Assembly (NCBI RefSeq): GCF_000023785.1
Contig: NC_012982.1
Coordinates: 3,038,001-3,102,000 of the forward strand
DNA from: Hirschia baltica ATCC 49814
Lineage (GTDB): Bacteria > Pseudomonadota > Alphaproteobacteria > Caulobacterales > Hyphomonadaceae
Direction of reading: 5' to 3'
DNA length: 64,000 nucleotides
Positions within the stretch are counted from its first letter, which is position 1; every line of letters starts with the position of its first letter. Positions 9,976-17,965 of this stretch are shown in pieces. The notes below the pieces were generated by a model. It was not told the DNA's origin. It searched no databases and saw nothing but the letters and a program-made list of their open reading frames with translations. A program made the translations under genes and the position numbers.

Positions 9976-12186
9976 CTACTTACGCAAGTCCTCTATGTTA
10001 AGAACTGATGCAGTCTCATCACCATTGAGGGAATTACCCTCCAAAAATGGCTTTGGTTTACCAGTTGTAATAACAAACTTAAACGGTTGTGATTGTTCGA
10101 TTTTATTGCCTTCGAACGTCAGAACCTGCGCACCATGTAACAAGGCTGATGGCCCACCAGCTGTGCCTACATTTGTGAAAGTAGAGCCTTTAAAACTAAC
10201 AAGAGGCCCAAAAGTACTTTCATCACGGCCACCCCTGTACACAATTACAGCTGGCCCGGCGATATTGGAAAAATGAGAATTTTCAATCTCTAAAGACTCA
10301 ACATTATACATCCCAAAATCATCAGTTTCTGCATCCAATTTCACGACAGAACCTGAAACGTCTGAGAAATCTGAATTGATGATTTTTATATCTTGAAAAA
10401 GCGTACCTTTTGATGCGTTCACAATAGCAAAGCTACGATTGACGACAAAATCACTGAATGTGGAATTTTGAATGATAAGCGTGTGGTTGCTTCCACCAGC
10501 TACTGATGTCGTAGTGATGAAACTATTGCCAACATTATCTGGTGCTCTTGCTCCAGACACGTTCACACCACTAAGTTTCAACCCTGCTTTGCCGGAAAGA
10601 ACGAACATGTTCTTGCGCTCAAACGAAAGGTCGACGCTACCATTTTGTTCAGCAACAATAGTAATTGGGAAATCAAGCTCAATGATTTTGGCTTCATTGT
10701 AAGAACCTGGTGCAAGTACCAACCGGTCTCCTGCCTCTGCAGTCTTGATTGCATTTGAGATTGCATTTTCATCCGGCGAAACGGCAATATCTTTGCCGGT
10801 ATCAAATGGCGAACCAGTTCCTACTTTGGGATACCACGACACGCCTGTCGCTTCGCGTGGAACACCATATTCTGAGGCATCTATTTTTTGCTTAAGATTT
10901 GGCTCAACCTCAAACCCAGAAGAAATCGCCTCGGGAGGCGCTTGATTGGATTTGTTTCCAGAAAATTCTATCCCACTCATATCATCATGCAGCGTGATCG
11001 GAGAAACACCATCATCACTGATTATCGTATTGTTTTTAAAAGATGAATTAATCGGAACGGCAGAGCGCTCATTGTCGCTCCCCTCACCGAGTTCCATAGC
11101 AGCAATGTTTTCAAAAACATTGCCTTCAATCATTGCGCCATTCACTTGGTGATATCTGTTAATCGGAGAATTTGGCACACCATTCATGACAACCAACCCT
11201 CCAGAAAAACGTTTTCCCGTCAGGTCTTTGAAATAGTTATTCTTGATAGTTTGCTGTGCATTGATGACACGAACACCACCGGTGTAAGGTGTACCATTTC
11301 CATCAAATAAATTATTCTCGATCAGATTTCCGTTACCATGACGAAGTGTCAACGTACCGCGAGATTCAAAGAATGTGTTATTGCGAAATGTATTTCCACC
11401 CGATTTATTAGAGATAATTTCAACTTCACCACTACAGCGGTCAAAATAATTGTGCTCAACACGTGAATTAGAATTTGTTAGCGAATAGTGGCTTGTCCCA
11501 ATGCGGAAAGTTTCCCCACCGTTCGAGCCTAAAACAGGGCGTGGTCCAAAATAATTGTGGTGAACAAAATGGCTATTTTCTTGGCTTTCTTCAGTGTTCA
11601 AACGAATTGCCATCGTCGGGCCTGAATTAAGCTTACCCGCCAAATGATTGTGATCAAATTCGTTATTTTTACCATACATCACCACCCAAATGTCACGCTG
11701 TGAGCGATCTGGATTATTAAAATCATCGATAACGGTATGTGAAACACGCGAATTATTCGCCAATAGTTTGCTATCCACTCGGAAACTTATAACTTCATTG
11801 CGAGGTGTGTAACCATTGCGGAAGACCAATCCAGATACGATCAGGTGCTCACCACCTAAACGCAAACTAGATTGCCCTGTTAGAAAGACATTGCCTTCTG
11901 TTTCTGCGCTCAACCATATGGGAGCCTCAGCTGTTCCAACACCTTTAAACACAGCATCAAAATCATTCCACTCACCATTCGCCAGAACGATCATATCACC
12001 CGGCTGAGCATTCTTCACTGCTTCTTTATATTCAGCTTGGTCCTGCACAAGAATACGCCGAACCGGCGCAAGATCTTGATTTGAAGCACCCACTTCAGAA
12101 CCAAGAGCCGCACTCTCCTGCTTAGGCACAGAACATGCGACCAACGCCAAGGCGCTTATTGAAACGAGTAACGCTCCAGTTTTCAT
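9976..12186 (-). CDS. PL6-type alginate lyase lipoprotein
   Basis: A 736-residue right-handed beta-helix lyase of the chondroitinase-B/PL6 family. The length agrees with the two-domain members that carry a second beta-helix after about residue 450. The lipobox is LVAC with Cys18. The catalytic pair of the family is visible: Lys261 in EIISNKSGG as base and Arg282 in TLRHGNG as acid, with Glu254 and Glu256 close by as likely metal ligands. The protein depolymerises alginate (poly-mannuronate or mixed blocks) at the cell envelope. It is first in a minus-strand operon continuing with PL17, the MFS carrier and the SDR. It is divergent from a TonB receptor across a 306-base region that contains candidate operators. 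Confidence 0.93.
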   Translation of the reverse strand: MKTGALLVSISALALVACSVPKQESAALGSEVGASNQDLAPVRRILVQDQAEYKEAVKNAQPGDMIVLANGEWNDFDAVFKGVGTAEAPIWLSAETEGNVFLTGQSSLRLGGEHLIVSGLVFRNGYTPRNEVISFRVDSKLLANNSRVSHTVIDDFNNPDRSQRDIWVVMYGKNNEFDHNHLAGKLNSGPTMAIRLNTEESQENSHFVHHNYFGPRPVLGSNGGETFRIGTSHYSLTNSNSRVEHNYFDRCSGEVEIISNKSGGNTFRNNTFFESRGTLTLRHGNGNLIENNLFDGNGTPYTGGVRVINAQQTIKNNYFKDLTGKRFSGGLVVMNGVPNSPINRYHQVNGAMIEGNVFENIAAMELGEGSDNERSAVPINSSFKNNTIISDDGVSPITLHDDMSGIEFSGNKSNQAPPEAISSGFEVEPNLKQKIDASEYGVPREATGVSWYPKVGTGSPFDTGKDIAVSPDENAISNAIKTAEAGDRLVLAPGSYNEAKIIELDFPITIVAEQNGSVDLSFERKNMFVLSGKAGLKLSGVNVSGARAPDNVGNSFITTTSVAGGSNHTLIIQNSTFSDFVVNRSFAIVNASKGTLFQDIKIINSDFSDVSGSVVKLDAETDDFGMYNVESLEIENSHFSNIAGPAVIVYRGGRDESTFGPLVSFKGSTFTNVGTAGGPSALLHGAQVLTFEGNKIEQSQPFKFVITTGKPKPFLEGNSLNGDETASVLNIEDLRK

Positions 12187-12248
12187 TGTGCTTTCTCCCG
12201 CTGAGTATTTTTTTGTATTTATGACATGAACTTATATTTACACACAAA

Positions 12249-12260
12249 TTTGTCAACCAA
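12249..12260 (-). promoter_or_regulatory. Candidate uronate-regulator operator, lyase side
   Basis: On the minus strand this reads TTGGTTGACAAA, an exact match to the copy at 12398-12409. It points toward the PL6 gene and also contains TTGACA, a -35-like hexamer, so it may be operator, promoter or both. The TTGGT half-site resembles the operators of FadR-family uronate regulators such as UxuR/ExuR (ATTGGTATACCAAT type). Confidence 0.5.
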
Positions 12261-12397
12261 AACGTCATACCAATTATATATATTTTTTCCACACCCATCT
12301 TAAAAAACAGCCAAACCAGCAATAATGTGATATTTATACTACATTAAATTGATATATTCTTCTATTTTATACCAATAAACCTAAATAGGTATTCCAA

Positions 12398-12409
12398 TTG
12401 GTTGACAAA
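12398..12409 (+). promoter_or_regulatory. Candidate uronate-regulator operator, receptor side
   Basis: TTGGTTGACAAA, preceded by CCAA, lies 84 bases before the TonB receptor ATG. It is the exact inverted partner of 12249-12260, with 149 bases between centres. It contains TTGACA at 12402-12407, so a promoter -35 reading is possible too. A related element stands before the GntR gene at 15577-15588. Confidence 0.5.
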
Positions 12410-12492
12410 CAGGTCAGCATCACGATGTTGGGGCGCGAGTAATAACAATAATCAGCTCACGGAAAATATGATCTTAGGGAGAGGTCTACGTC

Positions 12493-15400
12493 ATGACGAA
12501 CCATCCAGTAATTTCGAATGCATCGAAAAAAAATAGAACTAGCTTCATCAAAATCGCACTTCTAGGATCAGCAGCACTATCTTTTTCAGTGCCAGCAGCC
12601 TTCGCTCAAGAATCGGCAGCAGAAGATGCAGAAGCCATCAACAAACTAGACACAATTGTTGTCACCGGCTCACGCGCAACAATTCAAAACACAATCGATC
12701 TCAAAAGAACAAACTCAAGCATTGTGGATGGTCTATCAGCTAAGGATATTGGCGACCTACCAGCTCTTTCTATCGGTGAAGCACTCGAATCCATCACAGG
12801 TGCTGCTTCTCACCGTGAAAACGGTGGCGCAACAGAAATCTCAATTCGTGGTTTAGGTCCATTTCTGAGCGCAACAACATTTAATGGCCGTGTAGCGACC
12901 AATGGGACTGGGGACCGTTCTGTAAACTTCTCCCAATTCCCTTCTGAACTTATGAACAAGCTGGCCATCTACAAAACGCAAGATGCTAGCCTTATCGAAG
13001 GCGGTGTCGCTGGTTTAATCGCTTTGGAAACTCTAAAGCCTCTTGATTACAATCAGCGCCGCGTTCAATTTAACTTGACCGGAAACTACAATCCAGACCA
13101 GCAAAACATTGACAACACAATGGCAGGCGACCTTGGTTACCGTGGCACTCTAAGCTATGTGGATCAATTTGAGCTTGGTGGCTTGGGCCAGCTTGGTTTC
13201 TCTATTGGTGGTCAACGCAGTGATATTTCCCAACCTGAACAAGAAATGCGCTCATCTAGCCCATCAGGCACATCTCTCTTTGCCTGTATCGCTGACGCAA
13301 CCGACCCTGACTCACGCGGATATGCAGCTAGCAGCTCTGGTGACTGTGAAGACCAAGGACCAAACTCCAGCAATAATGATGGCTACAACACAACAATCGA
13401 CCCTGAAACAGGTTTGGCAGTTGATGACGGTCTAGACTATGCATGGGCTGGTTCATCACGTGGATACCGCCAGAACGACACTCACGACACAAGAGATTCA
13501 CTCTTCACTGCCCTTCAATGGCAGCCAAATGATCGTCTTGATATCAATGCAGACCTACAATGGTCCGAACGTGTTCAGAATGAAGATCGTCACGACCTAA
13601 ATTTCTCAAACATGAAACGTAGCGTTGCCGGCGACACATTAGACAGCCTCGTATTCCAAGACAATGGTGTTGTACAATCCATAACAACTCAATCTGACAT
13701 CGAGTCCAATGGAGAAATATACGAACGCACAGAAGAGTATCTAGGATACGGCCTTAGTGGTTCGTTTGATGTGACTGACAAACTCACAATATCTGCTGAT
13801 TATTCTTTCTCTGAGACGACAAGAGACGAACTTCAAGCGTCTATTCGTGTCTCAAGTCAGGGTGGTCCAGGTAGTGGCGGTCGTGAAAACCTAAGCTGGG
13901 CGCGTGATGGCGATGGCTTTGTAAACTACACAGTGCAAGATTTTGATGTCACAGACATTTCAAACTACACAGATGGTGTTCGCCTTCGCGTAGACCGCGA
14001 TGCAGAGCGCAGAAATACTGTTGAAGCTATTCGCTTTGACGCAGAGTATGACTTAGGCATGGGACCGATCACATCAGTTGAAACTGGTTTCCGCTTATCT
14101 GATCTAGAGTATGTAAGTTATGCCGCCACGCGTGACGAATACAATGCCAGTGACTTTGATTCATCCAGCGTACCTTGTGAAACTGGTTTTGCGGAAAGCG
14201 GTTTCTTATCCAGCGCCTCTGACGCTTTGGTAACTCAAATCGATAGTGACGGAAATGTTGTAAGTACAACAAACACTTGGGCTGTCTTCGACAATCAATG
14301 TCTAGTTGACTACATCCTTGCTGAAAATGGTGAAACATCACTTGTCTACCCTGACAGTGACCCAGACAGTCTAGACAACACCAATGTCTTAGAAACAACC
14401 CTGGCTGGTTACGTTATGGCCAACTATGACACGTCTCTAGCAGGCAAGCCTTTCAGTGGTAATTTTGGTCTTCGCGTCGTTGATACTAAAGTCAAATCTC
14501 TTGGTAATCGTACGCCTGTAGCGGTAATCACAAACCCAGTTGATGGCACACTTTCACTTGAAACAGATGGTGATGCAGTCGTTCTATTCGGTAAAGGTGA
14601 ATACACTGAGTTCCTGCCGAGCTTTAACGGAACACTAGAGCTTCGTGACGACATTCTGCTACGTGCCGGATTATTTAGAGGTATGTCACGTGCAGACCCC
14701 GGGAATATGACATTCGGTCGTGATTTCAACGAAAACAACGAAGAAGATGCACCAACAACTATAGAAGAACTGATATCAGTTGAAGGTTCCGGTAACCCAA
14801 ACTTCCAACCATTAATGTCTTGGAATTATGATATTGCTGCTGAATGGTATCCAAACGATGACTCCATTCTGGCTGCCAGCATCTACTATAAAAACTTCAC
14901 AGGCGGATTTGAAAACTCAACCGTACTCGAAGACTTTATCATCGATGGCGCGACTGTTACTTTACCGGTTAGCGTAACGGCCACGAATGAAGACACTGCA
15001 GCTCTTTACGGTATTGAACTTACAGCGTCTCACAACTTCTCCTATCTTCCAGGTCTATTTAGCGGATTTGGTGCCAAAGTTAGCTTAAACCTTGCCGAAT
15101 CAGACTTTGAATTTGAGGACAGTCTATATGGTGACCTCGGCTATAGAGACGCCGATGGTAACCTTATTCAGACAAATGTCGGCATCCTTCAACCAGGTAA
15201 CGTACCTGGCTTCTCTGATGTCGTTGCTTCTGGACAGATTTACTACCAAAAAGGCAAATTCGACAGTTCACTCATTTACAAATACCGCAGTGAATACTTC
15301 CAACCATACACAAGCAATGGAACACGCTTGCGTTATGTTGGTGATGTTGGTGTGTGGGAAGCTCGCGCTTCATATGATCTAACAGAAAATCTGTCTCTTA

Positions 15401-15522
15401 CAGTGTCAGGTATCAACCTGTTCAACGCACCTAAGGAGCAATACTTCTTCACCAATGATAACCTGGGTGAGGTAAACTATTACGGCCCTCGTGTATTCTT
15501 CGGAATCAAAGGAAAATTCTAG
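12493..15522 (+). CDS. TonB-dependent outer-membrane receptor, probably for alginate oligomers
   Basis: A 1009-residue receptor. A signal peptide ends near residue 37 (AAFAQE) and is followed by LDTIVVTGSRA, the usual TonB-box-like entry. The plug domain (about residues 55-180) contains the family pattern DLPALSIGEALESITGA and EISIRGLGPF. The remainder is a 22-stranded barrel ending in FFGIKGKF with terminal Phe. Receptors of this Caulobacter/Xanthomonas class import oligosaccharides across the outer membrane. Its substrate is inferred from the divergent PL6/PL17 operon and the shared operator-like words. A GntR regulator follows after 117 bases. Confidence 0.92.
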   Translation: MTNHPVISNASKKNRTSFIKIALLGSAALSFSVPAAFAQESAAEDAEAINKLDTIVVTGSRATIQNTIDLKRTNSSIVDGLSAKDIGDLPALSIGEALESITGAASHRENGGATEISIRGLGPFLSATTFNGRVATNGTGDRSVNFSQFPSELMNKLAIYKTQDASLIEGGVAGLIALETLKPLDYNQRRVQFNLTGNYNPDQQNIDNTMAGDLGYRGTLSYVDQFELGGLGQLGFSIGGQRSDISQPEQEMRSSSPSGTSLFACIADATDPDSRGYAASSSGDCEDQGPNSSNNDGYNTTIDPETGLAVDDGLDYAWAGSSRGYRQNDTHDTRDSLFTALQWQPNDRLDINADLQWSERVQNEDRHDLNFSNMKRSVAGDTLDSLVFQDNGVVQSITTQSDIESNGEIYERTEEYLGYGLSGSFDVTDKLTISADYSFSETTRDELQASIRVSSQGGPGSGGRENLSWARDGDGFVNYTVQDFDVTDISNYTDGVRLRVDRDAERRNTVEAIRFDAEYDLGMGPITSVETGFRLSDLEYVSYAATRDEYNASDFDSSSVPCETGFAESGFLSSASDALVTQIDSDGNVVSTTNTWAVFDNQCLVDYILAENGETSLVYPDSDPDSLDNTNVLETTLAGYVMANYDTSLAGKPFSGNFGLRVVDTKVKSLGNRTPVAVITNPVDGTLSLETDGDAVVLFGKGEYTEFLPSFNGTLELRDDILLRAGLFRGMSRADPGNMTFGRDFNENNEEDAPTTIEELISVEGSGNPNFQPLMSWNYDIAAEWYPNDDSILAASIYYKNFTGGFENSTVLEDFIIDGATVTLPVSVTATNEDTAALYGIELTASHNFSYLPGLFSGFGAKVSLNLAESDFEFEDSLYGDLGYRDADGNLIQTNVGILQPGNVPGFSDVVASGQIYYQKGKFDSSLIYKYRSEYFQPYTSNGTRLRYVGDVGVWEARASYDLTENLSLTVSGINLFNAPKEQYFFTNDNLGEVNYYGPRVFFGIKGKF

Positions 15523-15541
15523 AATTCATTTTCTAGATTTT
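15518..15541 (+). terminator. Terminator-like hairpin at the end of the TonB receptor
   Basis: TCTAGAA (15518-15524) pairs with TTCTAGA (15531-15537) around a 6-base loop and is followed by TTTT. The stop codon of the receptor lies inside the stem. The stem is AT-rich and short, so termination may be partial. Confidence 0.55.
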
Positions 15542-15556
15542 CTAATAAATGAAGCT

Positions 15557-15599
15557 GCTTGAATTGGCATGACAAATTGGTTAACATGTCAATTCAAGC
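15557..15599 (+). promoter_or_regulatory. Inverted repeat enclosing a TTGGTTAACA element before the GntR gene
   Basis: GCTTGAATTG (15557-15566) and CAATTCAAGC (15590-15599) form a perfect 10-bp inverted repeat, with a second nested pair TGACA/TGTCA inside. The 23-base spacer carries TTGGTTAACATG (15577-15588), which matches the alginate-locus words TTGGTTGACAAA at nine of twelve positions. The position, 40 bases before the regulator's ATG, suggests an autoregulatory operator. Confidence 0.5.
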
Positions 15600-15639
15600 T
15601 CTCATTCCGAAGCTTATAGTCTCAAGAAATTGAATCTAA

Positions 15640-16386
15640 ATGGCCGACCAAAGACTCTATCAAAAAGTTGCGAATAATATTTTAGCGCTTATTGCTTCAG
15701 GGCAATACCCTCCTGGCACACGCCTTCCAGGTGAAAGAGAATTAGCGACTCAATTTGGAGTCAGCCGTGTTGTCGTGCGAGAAGCTGAAATCGCACTGGA
15801 AGCATTAGGCCGTGTAGATATTCGTGTCGGTTCAGGCGTATATGTTCTAGAAAAAACAAACACACCCACTGGGGCACTTCCAACCGTCAGTGCATTTGAA
15901 CTTACTCAAACTCGGCTTTTGTTTGAATCAGAATGTGCCGCACTAGCAGCGACAATGATTACAGATGCCCAGCTAGCAGAATTGGAAGAAACGCTCAACC
16001 TCATGAGCGTGGCTGACGGCAACTCATCAGATGGCGAAGAAGCCGATAGAAACTTTCACTTACTTATTACCAAGGCCACACGCAACGAAGCCAATATGTT
16101 TTTCATGGAAAACTTGTGGCGTATGCGCACAGAAATTGAAGCTGTCAAAAAAGTCTATTCAGCAGTTTGTGTCGTCGATTCAGGGCACCGTGCTGAAGAA
16201 CACATGGAAATTTTTAAAAACCTAAAGAACAGAGATGCGGAAGGCGCACGAAACGCTATGCGCACCCACTTCACGCGCTTACTATCTGCTCTATTGGACG
16301 CATCCGAACAGCAAGCAATAGAAGAAGCACGGCGCAAAATCTCATCTGAGCGCGAGCAATTCCTTAAATCTGCACTGCACAGATAA
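15640..16386 (+). CDS. GntR/FadR-family (FCD) regulator of the alginate locus
   Basis: A 248-residue regulator. The N-terminal winged helix (about residues 5-75) has LPGERELATQFGVSRVVVRE and GSGVYV. The C-terminal FCD domain has the metal-site pattern with His in DRNFHLLI, His in AEEHMEIF and His in MRTHFTRL. FCD regulators of this subgroup (UxuR/ExuR/FadR-like) usually bind sugar acids and repress uronate genes. It stands right behind the TonB receptor and has a related operator-like element in its own promoter. It probably senses an alginate-derived acid such as KDG or DEH, which is inference. A paralogue lies at 33686-34432. Confidence 0.88.
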   Translation: MADQRLYQKVANNILALIASGQYPPGTRLPGERELATQFGVSRVVVREAEIALEALGRVDIRVGSGVYVLEKTNTPTGALPTVSAFELTQTRLLFESECAALAATMITDAQLAELEETLNLMSVADGNSSDGEEADRNFHLLITKATRNEANMFFMENLWRMRTEIEAVKKVYSAVCVVDSGHRAEEHMEIFKNLKNRDAEGARNAMRTHFTRLLSALLDASEQQAIEEARRKISSEREQFLKSALHR

Positions 16387-16461
16387 TTCGCTCAAGACCA
16401 CTCAAAACAGTCTAAATTGGCTATCGGCACGCATTAAATTTAGGCGTTCTCGCTATAGTCT

Positions 16462-16496
16462 TGGGCAAAATAAACACCAACAGATTATTTTGCCCA
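16462..16496. repeat. 12-bp perfect inverted repeat downstream of the GntR gene
   Basis: TGGGCAAAATAA (16462-16473) pairs with TTATTTTGCCCA (16485-16496) around 11 bases. It begins 75 bases after the GntR stop. No T-run follows on either strand, so it is a weak candidate terminator; a protein-binding site is the alternative. Confidence 0.5.
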
Positions 16497-16513
16497 CAGT
16501 TCAATAACAGCTT

Positions 16514-16542
16514 TTGACGCAGAAGTTTTTATTATGCCTATT
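16514..16542 (+). promoter_or_regulatory. Candidate promoter of the porin-nasT-nasS unit
   Basis: TTGACG at 16514-16519 matches the -35 form common for alphaproteobacterial housekeeping promoters. A weak -10 such as GCCTAT (16536-16541) follows at 16 bases. A transcript from here would begin a few bases before the first leader hairpin, which supports the reading. The -10 is poor. Confidence 0.4.
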
Positions 16543-16552
16543 TAAATCGTCA

Positions 16553-16618
16553 TTCGTCGCAGAAGGCGGAGTCTAATCCCGAAGCAGGGTGAACGAACGA
16601 GAAGAAATTCTGCTTTTT
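16553..16618 (+). ncRNA. Leader RNA with two hexaloop hairpins, candidate ANTAR (NasT) target
   Basis: Hairpin 1 is TTCGTC (16553-16558) / GGCGGA (16565-16570) with loop GCAGAA. Hairpin 2 is a short CCC/GGG stem (16578-16580 / 16587-16589) with loop GAAGCA. GAAGCAG of hairpin 2 (16581-16587) can instead pair with CTGCTTT (16610-16616), directly followed by further T residues, which gives a mutually exclusive terminator-like stem. This is the layout of two-hairpin antitermination leaders bound by ANTAR proteins, and the unit encodes NasT. Hairpin 2 is weak (3 bp), and the loops start with G rather than the A that I recall as consensus. Confidence 0.5.
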
Positions 16619-16711
16619 CAACCTATTTGTTGATTTACAGGCTTCTTTCTCACTTCTTCCTCCTTTGCTGGCTTTCTTTGAAAGTCCGAGCATAAATGAC
16701 GAGAAACGACT

Positions 16712-17965
16712 ATGAAAAATATCGGTAAACTCAACCTTCTGACAACAAGCCTTCTAGCTGGAACTATCATGACTTCGTCTATTTCAGGCCTAGCATATGC
16801 GGAGGAGGCAAAAGCTGCACCTCCAGCCACAATTAAGGAAGCCTTGAGCGCATCAAAAGCGCTGTTTAACTTTCGTCTGAGATATGAAGGCGTCGACCAA
16901 GACGGCCTCAATAACAGCGCAGATGCACTCACTTATAGAATTCGTGCTGGTTTAGAAACAGGCAGTTATAAAAATACATCTTTCCTCATTGATTTTGAGC
17001 ACATCGGTGACTTGGTTGATGATTTTAATTCAACAACAAATGGCAAAGGCACCTACCCTGTCGTAGCCGACCCAAATGTAACAGAACTCAACCGCCTGCA
17101 ATTAACGAACAAATCCCTACCTGATACGACAATTGTTCTAGGTCGCCAGCGCATTATTATGGATGATGCCAGATTTGTTGGAAATGTGGGATGGCGTCAG
17201 AATGAACAAACATTCGATGCACTTCGTGTGACAAATGAAAGTATCGGAAAGCTAAAACTTGATGCTGCTTATGTGAACCGCGTCAATCGTATATTTGGCG
17301 ACGAGCACCCAACGAATGGTCACTGGACTGGCGATAGCTACCTCATCAACGCCTCTCACCCAACACCATTGGGCAACCTGACAGGTTTTGCCTATTTGAT
17401 AGATGCTGATGAAGCCAGCGCAGCCTCATCTCAAACTGTCGGAGCACGTTTAGCTGGTAAGAAAGACGCCGGTGCCGGCAAATTAAGCTACGCTTTTTCT
17501 TATGCCCAGCAAGAAGATTATGGCTCATCAAATCTAGATTATTCCGCTGACTATTACCTGTTAGACGCTGCGTACGGTATTCAAGGATTTGTTTTTGGGG
17601 CTGGGTATGAAGTTCTTGGCGGTGACGACCAACGAGCGTTCAATACACCTTTTGCAACATTGCACAAATTCCAAGGTTGGAATGACAAATTCCTTGTCAC
17701 CCCAACAAATGGTATTGAAGACCTATATGCTAAAATCGGATATACACTTGGCGATGCAGGCCCTTTAAAAGGTCTCAAATTCCTAGCCTTGTATCATGAT
17801 TTTTCAGCAGAAACAGGTTCAGCAGATTACGGATCCGAACTAAACTTCGTTGCCTCTGCAAAACTGGGTTCTCACGCACTCACACTGAAATACTCCGACT
17901 ACAACGCAAATGATTTCTCCACCGATACTTCAAAAATATGGGCCTCAATTGACTTCGCATTCTAA
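16712..17965 (+). CDS. Outer-membrane porin-like protein (alginate-export/porin type) of the nitrate unit
   Basis: A 417-residue beta-barrel protein with a cleavable signal ending at about residue 30 (GLAYAEE). The mature part is rich in alternating aromatic/polar strands, has FNFRLRYEGVDQDGLNNSADALTYRIRAGLET near the N-terminus as in alginate_export-like porins, and ends in WASIDFAF with terminal Phe. It stands between the alginate regulator and nasT. The family name would suggest alginate, but the gene lies downstream of the hexaloop leader and overlaps nasT, so I place it in the nitrate unit. It probably lets nitrate or nitrite cross the outer membrane. The substrate is not shown by sequence. 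Confidence 0.82.
   Translation: MKNIGKLNLLTTSLLAGTIMTSSISGLAYAEEAKAAPPATIKEALSASKALFNFRLRYEGVDQDGLNNSADALTYRIRAGLETGSYKNTSFLIDFEHIGDLVDDFNSTTNGKGTYPVVADPNVTELNRLQLTNKSLPDTTIVLGRQRIIMDDARFVGNVGWRQNEQTFDALRVTNESIGKLKLDAAYVNRVNRIFGDEHPTNGHWTGDSYLINASHPTPLGNLTGFAYLIDADEASAASSQTVGARLAGKKDAGAGKLSYAFSYAQQEDYGSSNLDYSADYYLLDAAYGIQGFVFGAGYEVLGGDDQRAFNTPFATLHKFQGWNDKFLVTPTNGIEDLYAKIGYTLGDAGPLKGLKFLALYHDFSAETGSADYGSELNFVASAKLGSHALTLKYSDYNANDFSTDTSKIWASIDFAF

Larger units (their letters stand above)
12187..12492. promoter_or_regulatory. Divergent control region of the alginate locus
   Basis: This AT-rich region separates the PL6 lyase operon (minus) from the TonB receptor (plus). It contains a 12-base word in two opposite copies (12249-12260 and 12398-12409, annotated separately). 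No open reading frame in it looks real. The receptor's ribosome binding site is AGGGAGAGG just before 12493, and the lyase side has GGGAGAAAG before its ATG. Confidence 0.7.
16387..16711 (+). promoter_or_regulatory. Intergenic region before the porin-nasT-nasS unit
   Basis: Its first part holds a 12-bp perfect inverted repeat (16462-16496). A promoter-like pair follows at 16514-16542, then a leader with two small hairpins (16553-16618) and about 90 pyrimidine-rich bases to the porin ATG. No coding potential is apparent. Confidence 0.65.
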
